Assembly: GCA_023079485.1 (NCBI GenBank)
Contig: CM041084.1
Span: forward strand, 123,740,467 to 123,804,466
Source of the DNA: Archilochus colubris
Lineage: Eukaryota > Chordata > Aves > Apodiformes > Trochilidae
Length of the DNA stretch: 64,000 bases
Direction: 5' to 3'
Part shown: one piece after another, positions 47,990 to 57,964 of the stretch
Position numbering within the stretch: position 1 is the first letter of the stretch
Layout: the number at the start of each line of letters is the position of its first letter
Notes under the pieces: model-generated
Told to the model about the DNA's origin: nothing
The model's database searches: none
What the model saw: the letters and a program-made list of their open reading frames with translations, nothing else
Translations under genes and position numbers: made by a program

Positions 47990-48785
47990 TTTAACACTGG
48001 CCCGGCAATTAAACTGAATAACAGATGCTCTCTATTAATGTCTCTCTCTCTTCCTTGATAAAGAAAGGAGAGAGAATAAGGGAGAGAGACTTATGGGTTG
48101 GAAACTAAATTACACAACTTTAATGAACAGTAATGATAAATAGGAAAAACTACTAAATATATACAAATATACAAGAAAATGGAAACCACATTCCTCCTTC
48201 CTTTCCCCCAATAACTCTCACGTCACCACCGAGGCTGCAGGGCAGCCCTGGGAAAGTCCAGGCTGGACTCCTGGAGTCGGCAGCAGTCGGGAACCAGAGG
48301 CAGGAACACACAGATATGGGCTGGCACGGATCAGGACCACAGGCAGACGAACGGACAGGATCCTTCCAGGATGCTGGGGTGAAGGAAGGGAAGAAGGGAA
48401 ATCAGGAAATCCAGAAGTCTGGAAATCAATGCTTGGCCCTCGTGATGCCTCAGATTTATACTGAGTGTGATGTATATGGGATGGAATACTCTGTTTGGTC
48501 AATTCTGGCATCTATCTTGTCTGTTCCTCCCAAAGGAGGGCTCAGGTGGGACCTCTGTATCCTCCTGGACGGTAAAATGTTTTCCTCAGAGCTGAGCAGT
48601 GTCCTTGGCTCTGCACACCAGTCTCTAGCAGTAACTATAAACATCAAGTGTTATCAATCCTAGAAGCACACACTGTCTGAGAAACTTGCTGTTAATTTCA
48701 GCAAGTGCAACTACTTACAAGAGACTTAGCTAAAAGCAAAAGTACAAGACAGAAAATCACCTTTATCCTGGCCTAAACCAGGACA
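47990..48785 (-). mobile_element. Solo LTR of an avian endogenous retrovirus, minus strand
   Basis: Read on the minus strand, the element begins at 48785 with TGTCCTGGTTTAGGCCAG, a start shared by a common avian LTR group (TGTCCTGGTTT). It runs about 790 bases to the left, ending near 47990-47998 (GGGCCAGTGTTAAACA on the minus strand). The middle, 48180-48620, is GC-richer than anything nearby, as expected for U3. A purine/pyrimidine-rich GAGAGAGA block sits near 48040-48090. GTTAA-like bases occur just outside both ends (48786-48790; GTGTTTAAC near 47987-47995), possibly the worn target duplication. No gag, pol or env adjoins it, so it is a solo LTR left by recombination. Overlapping frames inside it (48218-48511 minus, 48316-48663 plus) are not genes. 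Confidence 0.75.
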
Positions 48786-49782
48786 GTTAACTATTTCAAT
48801 TTTATATTTTTTGCTGTTGGAAATAATGTCATATAAAGAGTTTTACTAAAGATTCCAGAGGTGCAGCTTTGTATGAAGCTGACTTGTATCTACTCATGCT
48901 GCTAGTCACAGAGCCCTGGGAAAAACATTTGCTGCCCTGGACAAAACTCCAGGTCCAGCTGTTATCATATCCTGTTTCAAATAGAACTCAGTGACAAAGG
49001 CTTACTAGGAGTGAGGTATCAATACTGAGGGAATACTGGAGAGGAAAAAATATAATAAATCCTTTTTTTTTCTTTACTTTAATAAAATATGTGTAATGTG
49101 CTCCTTCATTATATTCTCCAAACCATGAACTGATGTAGAAATGTATAAAAAGAGTAGGAGGCTACTAAAACATTCAATCAAAATATTTCAAATTGAAAAA
49201 GAAACTAAATTTTATTATTTTTTATTTTTTTTAATTAACTTATATTAGTTCCCTTTTGGTAAGGATTTTTTCTAGAGGGTGAAAAAAGTATAACTGGAAA
49301 ACAAGCAGCCCAATGTTTCCTTGGCACAATACAATAGAATAAGGTGAAATTTTTTTTTTCTGTAAAAATTTACTTTTTAGTTGTTGAAATGATAACACAG
49401 GCAACCCAAAAAACAACTTGCCGAATATATCAATAAATCCTCTTTATAATATACATGGGAAAATACTTCTGTAACAGTAAAATAAATTAACAAATTTTTT
49501 ATTATATGAAAAAGTAAAAGTGATCTTAAAGATGGTCATGTGTCAAATAGGGTTCTATAATTTGCTAGGTAAATGTATTAGTTCTTAAGGTCACATTTTT
49601 TTCCTTTTACTGTACTACAAGGCCAATAACTTACCACTCTTCCAAGTTTTTACTTAAGTGGCTGAGGCACTTTCTTATTCAGAATGTGGAATTAAAGACA
49701 AGATTTTCTACTCTGGTTAAATAGTCTGGTCAACAGGTTTCTTGTGTCGAAAAACCAGACAACCCAGGGACCATTACTGCTT

Positions 49783-49804
49783 TTGTGTGTGTGTGTGTGT
49801 GTGT
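49783..49804. repeat. (GT)n microsatellite
   Basis: About 11 uninterrupted GT units. Confidence 0.9.
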
Positions 49805-50813
49805 CTGAGAGTCTGTAGCTGCAGGAGACATGCTGAAGACAGTTTAAGCATCTTCAGAGAAGTTGGACACCACTGCTAAATGTCAGTGTTAAGAGGTGCT
49901 TCCACAGATGTTCTGAATTTTTGATGACGAGGGAATGACCAGTTATCAAATTAATTTCAGCTTAATTAATATCCCTCAGGTACCACAAACTTTTCATCTT
50001 TCTTAGCAATAAAAGAACATTGCTTTGGCATGGGCTTTCTTTTATCTTTAGTCATAATAAGCTGAAGCTTCATGTAAAAGGGATTACTTTACTTTCCACA
50101 TACAGCCATAGTTTGCTGTGGCATTAGTGGGAGCTATATATGAAAGTATTGAAAAGGGACAAAGCCCTGAATAATATATAAAGGTGAGCTACAAATAAGA
50201 TCACTAAAGTACCATAATGATAAAATAAGCACATGGGTACTAAGTTGTTCAAGAGCTGGTAATGAAATATGCAGCCCTTCAACTATGATGTCTACTCATC
50301 TATCTTACTTAGTTAATAAGTTTCTGTAATCCCTCTGCAATGTACTATACATATTCATTATCAGTTATTTCTGTAAAAGGTGATTAAAAAGAATCCCTTT
50401 TACTTTCGCTAGAAAAAAAATCAGTTGCTTATTCAGGTAGCATAAATTGTCAGGATACTTGTTAACAGCCTTGTTTCATGTCTTCAGTTAACTTTAGAAA
50501 TGAAATCCTAAGATTCTCCTATAAACAGAAAATGCCTATAATCCACTAGGGTAAAATGAAGCAAGTGATTATTTCTGAAACACCTATCCTGCTTGTCAGC
50601 CCTGAAGCACTTCAACAAAGCACTCTGAGTCATTCTTATAAAGAGATGGTGTGACAGAAGAAATGAGCCACAGGTTGGAGATCCTCAGGCAAACGCAGCC
50701 CAGTGCATATGGTACATCATTACCAGTCTGATTTTAATGAAGTTTTAGAGCCTTAAATTTCACATCACAGTTGGTGCTCATATGCATTTTACTGTTATTG
50801 CCTTTCATTTGCC

Positions 50814-50841
50814 AAGTAAAGATAATTGATGATCTTTACTT
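50814..50841. repeat. Perfect inverted repeat (10-base arms, 8-base loop)
   Basis: AAGTAAAGAT, then AATTGATG, then ATCTTTACTT. This is the longest perfect small-loop hairpin I noticed. It is too short for a microRNA precursor. Confidence 0.8.
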
Positions 50842-51052
50842 AGAGAATTTGTAGATTTTGGAGCTGTCTGTTTTCAACAGTGATTTCTACCTTTTTTCTT
50901 TGTGTGTGCATGCCTGCTTTCCTTTATGCTGATTTTTACTGTATCTAATGATTTTTTAGTGTTTTTAAAATACAACTAGTAAAAGATAGGCTTCTTTAGC
51001 TTTATGAAACTGAGCAAAATTTCATTAACATCTCTAATGACATAAATGAAAT

Positions 51053-51077
51053 TTAGTGTAAGGAAAGGTTACACTAA
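51053..51077. repeat. Perfect inverted repeat (9-base arms, 7-base loop)
   Basis: TTAGTGTAA, then GGAAAGG, then TTACACTAA; 230 bases downstream of the hairpin at 50814-50841. Confidence 0.8.
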
Positions 51078-52151
51078 CCTTGAGTAAGAATCAAAGAATA
51101 TGGTCCTTACTGAGTCTGCCTTCTATAAAGTCATGGCAAATTTAATCAGTCATTCTATCACTTAGCTAAAAGATTGTATTAAAAGAAATTGAGGAGTTCT
51201 TGGTTTCTGTTTAATGCTTTTTTTTTTTAATAAAGAAAATAATTGAAAATGTTGACCAATATTGAAGTGGGCAAGAGACAAGCAAGGAAAGCTAAACAGA
51301 AATAAATAGAAAAAGAAACTAAACCAAAAAATATTAAAGAAATGGGAAAAGCAGTTAAAGAGAAGGAGGAAAATGAGAGTAAGTCTTCAACCATTTACAA
51401 TCAATCTCTTCTGGAGGCAGACATTAAAATAACCATTCATGTAATGCAGCACAACACATCCATCTTTTGCTTTCTTTCTTTCTCCGAATGATCTTCCACA
51501 TGTCATTCAAAAGCCTCCTGACTCCTTTGTTCTTCCCAGGTTCAAGATCACAGTCTCTGCTGGTCTACGGTTCTTTGACAAAGTCTGTTGTTAAATTGTT
51601 ACCATCACACTTACAATAACACAATTTACAGAAATAAAGATAGCTTAAATTTGGAATTAATATGATAAGTCTGTCTGCTTTGAACATACAGTGTACTAGA
51701 TCAACCAATTTCAGGTTCTAGGCTCCATTAAACCAATATATAGCTTCTGAGAAATACATATTTCCATGTACTGGAGATTCTGCAATACATTTCATATCTA
51801 TCCTTTTGTTAATAACAGATTATAGAAAATAAAAGTATTTTGATTTTAAAGACACCATCAGTATTCAGATGACTGTGTTTTAAGATCAGATAGACAGGGC
51901 TTGATTCCAAGTGACAATGGTTTGGATTCATATGAAGACAACAGCAAAGGTAGCTCAGGTTTATTCATCCATCCAGACCTTGAGAGAGTGTCAGTAGTAC
52001 AAACCTTCCTTGATTCTTCCTGGTTTCCTACCTCACCTTAGCCTGGTACTTCAGACTTCAAACCGTAGCATGCTGTGACATAAGTATCACAGACTTTTAA
52101 AGCCATTTTTCACCTCACCTGTCTCCTACACTATTCAACAAGTTATTTTCT

Positions 52152-52172
52152 ATTTGTTTGTTTGTTTGTTTT
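52152..52172. repeat. (TTTG)n microsatellite
   Basis: Four to five TTTG units. Confidence 0.85.
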
Positions 52173-52773
52173 TCACATAGATCTGAGGCTTTTTTTCAAT
52201 GCCATTCTGCTATCATGAAATAAAACTCTTTAGAAATGTTAGTCTTCCTGTACTTACAGGGTAGTAACTCTGGGTAAATATTTCCAGAAGAGTCCTGGAA
52301 AGCCTCTGGCCTTAAAAACTGACCTGACAGTTCTACCATTTCAAAGCAGAACCACAAATGTAACTTTTGCTGAAACTTTTTAATAAAGGATACAGTTCCT
52401 GTACAGGAGAAACATTATTGCCATAAAGATTATATGACTTTCATTATTTATATATGATTTTTTGATTTGAATTGAAAATACAGAAGGCCTTTGGAAACAG
52501 GACTTTAGCATTCAGCCCAAAATACAAGGTTATATCCCCTAATTTTATCTAAACTGCAAGTCAGAGTAGGCTCAGCATAGCATAAAAGACAAAACCTTTT
52601 TTCTTCTAATCTCCTTGGTAAACTGTACTTGAAAGATTAAGGTGGAATTCTGCACTGAACACAAGATTCAATCAAGCACTGCATTGCTTAATGCTGCTCT
52701 AGGAAGGGTAAAAAATGTTGCTTCACTTTAAGAGCAATCAAGGCAACTGATCATCTGAAACATTAAGAAAAAC

Positions 52774-53076
52774 ATGTGGAACATTCAAAAGGGGAAAAAG
52801 AAGGGAGCTGTCCTAGTTACAGGAGTTTTTGATGTTTTTCTTGGTGATCATACAGGAAAGGTGATATCTAAATTAAGAGTTGAATGCCAAGAGTGCCCCA
52901 GTGCTCACGTTTTTAACATAAAGTCTGAGATGATTTATGCTGTGGCACAGAAATATGGTGGAGGGATTAGACCAAAATATCACAAAAGGGTTGGGACAGA
53001 TCTATATTTGCCTCAAACTACATTGAATGAAAAAAAAAAAAAAAAAAAAAAAAAAAAGCAGTTTACATTAGAATGA
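52774..53076 (+). other. Isolated Lys-rich ORF of 100 codons running into an A28 tract
   Basis: A Met-started open frame of 100 codons. Residues 6-10 read KGKKK and a central segment reads GKVISKLRVECQECPSAHVF with a Cys-X2-Cys pair. The end, from residue 87, is a run of Lys encoded by the A28 tract at 53030-53057. I do not recognise the protein. The mix of residues is less AT-biased than most chance frames here. An A tract at the end suggests a retrocopy, but there is no AATAAA just upstream of it, no clear target duplication and no upstream coding extension. AATAAAG occurs instead 30 bases after the tract. It may be a chance ORF or a decayed retropseudogene of unknown parent. Confidence 0.25.
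53030..53057. repeat. Poly(A) tract, 28 bases
   Basis: The longest homopolymer in the window; it lies at the end of the ORF at 52774. Confidence 0.9.
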
Positions 53077-53553
53077 TGAACCACCAATAAAGTCCTTCAC
53101 AAAAAGATGTCTGTGAAGGCTGTATCTTCAAGCAAAGCCTAAGGCACTAGAAGCTGCTGTTAAATTATGTACTTTGGAAAAAGTCTGCATCTTGGTGATG
53201 CAGGGACTATGGCTTCTGATATGGACAACTTCAGGAGACCACAAATCAAAGGGAGTAGGGGGAGGAGACACTGAAAATGTCATAGACACTGTCTAGTTTC
53301 CTACCGGACATCAGTGATGTTAATATAACTGTGTCCTGAAAAAAAAGAAGTAGTATTTCCTTAGGCTAGAGGGAAAAGACAGATACCTTTAATGCATAGA
53401 AGTAGCAGTTTGTAGTGTAGCTCGTAGAAATATATATATGTTGTAATTAATAGCAAATAATTGTGTTTTTAACAAAATAAATCTTGAAATTAAGGAAAAT
53501 AGTGCAACATGAAGAAGAAAGGAAATAAGGGGTAAGTCTAACTGCTTTCTTCA
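53077..53553. other. Noncoding sequence between poly(A) tract and an old CR1
   Basis: No gene or repeat recognised. Confidence 0.4.
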
Positions 53554-53838
53554 GTTACCTCATGGGTGGAGAAGGCAGGGTTCAGTTTCACCAGAGTTGT
53601 CCAGTAAAAGGACAGGAATAAGTGATATTCCAAATAGATAAATTTAACAAATTCTTTATCATGATAATGGCCAAAGAGTGGAACAGGTCACTTGGAGAGG
53701 GTGCAGATACTCCATCTTGGAATGTTCAGAGAGCATCCAGGCAGGACCTCAAGCCACTTAACATAACTTTCTCATTAGTCATGTCAGTAACTCTTATGCT
53801 TTTAGTGGGATGTCAGGCCAGCTGACCTCCAGAGGAGA
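53554..53838 (+). mobile_element. CR1 LINE 3' part, very old, plus strand
   Basis: Blocks in CR1 order: CCAGTAAAAGGACAGGAATA (53600-53620), GAGTGGAACAGGTCACTTGG (53677-53696), ATACTCCATCTTGGAATGTT (53709-53728), GAGCATCCAGGCAGGACC (53732-53750) and GTCAGGCCAGCTGACCTCC (53812-53830). Divergence is high and the frame is destroyed, so this is among the oldest copies here. Confidence 0.65.
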
Positions 53839-54594
53839 CTATCCATAGATATCTTATTTGTACTAGACTTGAAGCTTCCAAGTTAAAAATGGAAATTATT
53901 TCTCCAAGAATCGAAGTCCATCAGTAAGTTGAATGCACTGTGTAAGCAGGCACTCATCAAGCTCTGCATTCATCTTTGAGAGACTGATTTTCCTTACAGA
54001 AGACACCAGGATGACAGTGGTCTCAGTTCAAGAGCTGGTAACAGTATGAGACCACTAGACTTGTGAAACTTTAGCCTCGACCCCCAAAGAGAAGAGACAA
54101 GTCCACTGACCTACTTACCAATGATTCCTGAGTTTCTGGCTATGACTTACTACAAGGATGACTCATGGGTCTGCAGAGAAAATATTTACTGAACAGCCTG
54201 TCAGCAGAGGATGAGGTGGGCAGAAAGAAGAAAACCACATTAGATAGATGTCAGCATAACTGAATTCCATTTGATTAGTGATCCTGTGCCTCTTTACTCT
54301 GTGCAGGCATATTTTTCTTGAAAGATAGTACTCACCACAAAAGAATAGGAAAAATTACCAATATTTAAAAGTTTATTCAAATAGCATAAATACAGAAGGA
54401 TGGTACTTGAAAATAGTTAAAACAGAAAACAAAGTAAAACTCAGTCTGTTAGTCACCCAGGATTGTAGCTTGAAGAGGAAAAAAAGCTGACAAGCATCAA
54501 ATTGGCAGACTGAGTCTTCAGGTATAGCATTCTGGTGTGGTGTCAGCATATGAGGCTTGGGGTTCACAACCACAGCAAACACTTTATACTTTAC
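53839..54594. other. AT-rich noncoding sequence
   Basis: No gene supported. A minus-strand frame of 69 codons at 54373-54582 directly follows, on that strand, the candidate exon at 54595-54787, separated from it by stops. Confidence 0.4.
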
Positions 54595-54787
54595 CTTTCA
54601 AGTTCTACCAAGTCCTGGGATGAAGCTGTCAGCAAACCATAGGGTATCCAGGGCTTCTGTTGCTGCCTGGTTACAGACAATTTTATTTTCTTCAAATAAT
54701 CGAATTATATTAATCAATCCAATTTCAAGAGAAAACTCTGGGGCAAGTTTTTCTTCTTGTTTCAGGTTCCATCCTCTGCAGTGGTTT
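54595..54787 (-). other. Candidate internal exon, minus strand (speculative)
   Basis: On the minus strand TGTCTTCCTTTTACAG is a good acceptor (AG at 54789-54788) and GAAAG followed by GTAAAGT is a good donor (54594). The 193 bases between have one open frame, entered after one base. Its peptide has strong helical, acidic character (blocks such as LAPEFSLEIGLINIIRLFEE and CNQAATEALDTLWF). The other two frames have stops. Against it, an in-frame TGA lies two codons before the donor (54600-54598), so the exon would truncate the protein unless this is a terminal coding exon or a decayed one. The peptide is not recognised. Confidence 0.28.
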
Positions 54788-57700
54788 CTGTAAAAGGAAG
54801 ACATCTTTCAGTACAGAATCTCAGAGGTATTGGAGTGTTATTGACGGAATTACTGAGCCCATGTGAAGCTCATGCTTTACTTCCTGCTTTGAAGCAGTGG
54901 TGTAGCCCTGTAGTGTTAGTAGAGGTTCAGAGTTCCACACCATTTACATGGGGAGAATGGTATCCCATATAAAATGTACCTTAGATCATCCTGAAAGAGT
55001 TTGTGTATTCATGTGGCAAAAGTACAGCAGTGAAAGAAAATATTTGCTTGCATCCTGGAAGCAGTATTAACTCCATTAATTTGATTCTGTTTCCAAGTTA
55101 ATTTACCCTTGTCTCTCAGCAGAGATGATTATCTGGGGCATGACACTAACATTGCTGTATTGTTTCCAATTTCTGTGCTAAACATTGCTGAACTGTTTCA
55201 GGAATCTTTCTACAGTTTGCATCTGGGACTTTATGTATGAGAAAGCTAATACAGTCTACTGATTATTTGACAGGTTTGGTCCTATAGATGGCTTAGTTTC
55301 TTAACTTGTGTCAGCCTGTACTCACTGTGAAAAACTGACTTCTTACTTTATCTTGAGGGTTTAGTTTTTCTTTTAGTCTTTCTGCATGTATAACAAAGGT
55401 ATGGTTAGAGGTAATCCATTGGAGGTAATCCGAATGGAAAGTCAGCATCTACCCCTGGACCCCAGACTGTAAACAGAGTGTTAAAACTCTACAAACCTTG
55501 ATATTTTGTATTTTTATAGTACTAAACTTTATATCAGTGATTCTGAGATCTGAGACTATTACACAAGGAACTGGCACTAAACCGTACCTGACTCAATACA
55601 GCCACAGAAGTTACCAAAACATGTATTAAAGGATATTCTACAAAATACTTTTTTGGCTGGAGATTTCAGGATCTCTTTTCAGGTCCAAATTCTGTTTGAT
55701 TCCTGAGTTAAGATTAAAAACCAAAGATGCCCTGATAAGCACTTTTGTTTTGTCAAACCAGTGATTCATACCTTTCTTTCCATGATCAACTGTGCAAATC
55801 TGAAAATAGCTTTCCTGTCTGCCTTGGGGACTGTGAAGTACTAGTAAATCAGGACTGGTGTAGTGAAGGGGGAAATATCAGACATTGACACACATAAGCA
55901 TTTATTTACCAGTGGAAATGCAAAATTGTAAAATAATGAGTCTCTAGTACCATATAATTTCCAGTCAAACATTACAAGCACAGTTCCAAACTTATGGTTG
56001 AGGTCACCAAAAGTATTTATGCCTTTAGGCTGAAATTATGCTATGTGCAAAAGCATGACAGATTACACAGTGGTCCTTGGCATTGAGTAATAACAAATAG
56101 CATCCTTAATGATGATCTCCCACTTGAAATACAGGGTAGTTTCTCTTGATCAATTGCATATTTGGTCCCTGGTTTGTGTCAGGCTGTTCTCATAACCCCT
56201 ATACAGAATACCAATACACACAATTTTTTTTTGTGTCCCTGTGAAAATTGTATTAGAACAGAAACAGACCTCAAGTAGAAAACTTGGAGCTGGGAAAAGC
56301 AAAACACCAGCAGAAAAAAACACCTGTGTATGCACATTTCAATATTAAGGGTCTACAGTACTGAACTTTGAAATTAATTTTTTAGAAAACTCCCTCAAAG
56401 TGAGGAAAAAGAAGATTTTGTCAGAGTTACCAATTCCTGCTGCATTTAAGCCATTTTCTTGCTGCAAGGTACACAATAGCAACAGAACCACAGAAGCAAA
56501 CAAATATCCTATGAGATTCTACATCACATTCTAACTGGAAACAGTGTGAAAAACAAGGGAAAATATCTCTGAAATCATTATTTCTTAAAAAAACCACAAA
56601 AATACTGTCAAACATATTTCAGTAAGCACTAAATGAACCTTGCCTGCACCATAAATCATTAATGTTTAATCACCAGCCAATGCCTCAATAAGCTCACTGG
56701 CATGGAAACTCCAAGATACTCAAAGGATAGTTCTAGCAAATCTGGCATGCATGGTTGGCTTGTGTGCTTAATTACTGTTTATGCATTGGCAGTATCCAGG
56801 CAGTTGTATGTAATAAATAGAACACTGTCATACTGTCCAGATGGTTTTAGATTCAAGGCCTAGGGAGTGTGTTTGAAGATTACAGGCCTGATTTACTAAT
56901 AATTCACACCAGCTCAATTGCTGAAAATCGTGCTAATAGCATACGTTTCAGCAATTTAATCAATGCAGGAATAAATACACTATTAATGACTATTTAAAAA
57001 CACATTTAGTCTTCTATTTAGCCACTCTTCAGAGGAGATATAATAATTTTATTTTGATTTGAGGAATGTAAGAGCTTTACTTCTGCAGTGTCCAGGAGCG
57101 TTGAGAGAAATGTGTTCTTTCACACAGAACAAAAGAGTGCCAAGCTGAGATAATCCAGGCTATCTTTGAAAATGATAGTTTAGGTATTAGAAGCAGTATA
57201 GCTGCTTTAGTGTGGTGATCTGCCTTAATTAATTTACACTGTGAAGAATTAGGGGCAGAATTACATAGCACCAAATTAAGAATAGAACCATTAATTGTTT
57301 CAGTCTTCATCTTACATATAAATAAGACAGTTTCAAGCAGTCAAAAAACCCAGACCAACCAAACCAACAACAAAAAAAAACAAAAAAACAAACAAAAAAC
57401 CCCACCAAAAACCCTCTTAAATAAGTTTCTTAGGAACTACTGTGCTTTGCACCCCAAAACTGTATTTGACCTGAGTTTGTGAAATAGCTTGAGGTTGACT
57501 TACTTTGCAGAAGAGAGACAAAAACAAAATTTGGAAGGAGAGAAAATAGATTTAATAAGCTAATTCCTATTTCTCCTTTCATGGACCAAGAATATGGGCA
57601 ACTTGAAATCACATTTTTATCTCTTTGAGACTATATGAAGTTTCCTCTTTTTTTTACAAGAATGACCTATCTAGAAGATTACATGACAATTAGGATGGAA

Positions 57701-57918
57701 GTGAGAATGGGCATGAACTTTATCCCCACCACATCATGAACAGGAAATGAAATATGATTTTCTTTTCAGAGCATGAAAAAAAAATTTAAAAAGACTATGC
57801 CAGCAGCAGGTCACTGAACACAGTTTAGGTGATGAAGCAAAAAATACTGATAAAAAGTCATAATTTTCTCCTACTTACCTGTGTAAAAAACATTACTGCC
57901 AATCTGAAAAATTATCAT
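54788..57918. other. AT-rich noncoding sequence
   Basis: No gene supported. The interval 56640-56990 has mixed composition with many TTAAT, ATGCAT and TAATCA words and could be a conserved noncoding element. An A/C-rich simple stretch lies at 57345-57415. Confidence 0.45.
57345..57415. repeat. A/C-rich low-complexity stretch
   Basis: AACCAACAAC, CAAAAAAAC and CAAACAAAA words over about 70 bases. Confidence 0.8.
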
Positions 57919-57964
57919 AGGGTCACAGAATAGTTTAGCCTGGAAGGGACCTTTAAATTATCTC
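57919..57964 (-). mobile_element. CR1 LINE 3' tail, minus strand
   Basis: ATAGGGTCACAGAATAGTTTAGCCTGGAAGGGACCTTTAAA is the last 45 bases of a CR1 in reverse (worn AATCATAGAAT plus GGAAGGGACC). Confidence 0.8.

Larger units (their letters stand above)
48786..52773. other. AT-rich noncoding sequence
   Basis: No gene supported over about 4 kb. It contains a (GT)n run at 49783-49804, a (TTTG)n run at 52152-52172 and inverted repeats at 50814-50841 and 51053-51077. The interval 50570-50850 has mixed composition and could be a conserved noncoding element. Confidence 0.5.

Noticed and set aside
48316..48663. Plus-strand ORF of 115 codons in a GC-rich stretch
   Set aside because: It lies wholly inside the minus-strand solo LTR and has no domain; GC-rich LTR sequence often leaves open frames.
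52774..53076. Resemblance of the GKVISKLRVEC segment to the C-terminal part of ribosomal protein S27a, as if an RPS27A retrocopy
   Set aside because: Only about ten residues look alike; the bases after this segment do not follow the expected gene, and the rest of the frame does not match.
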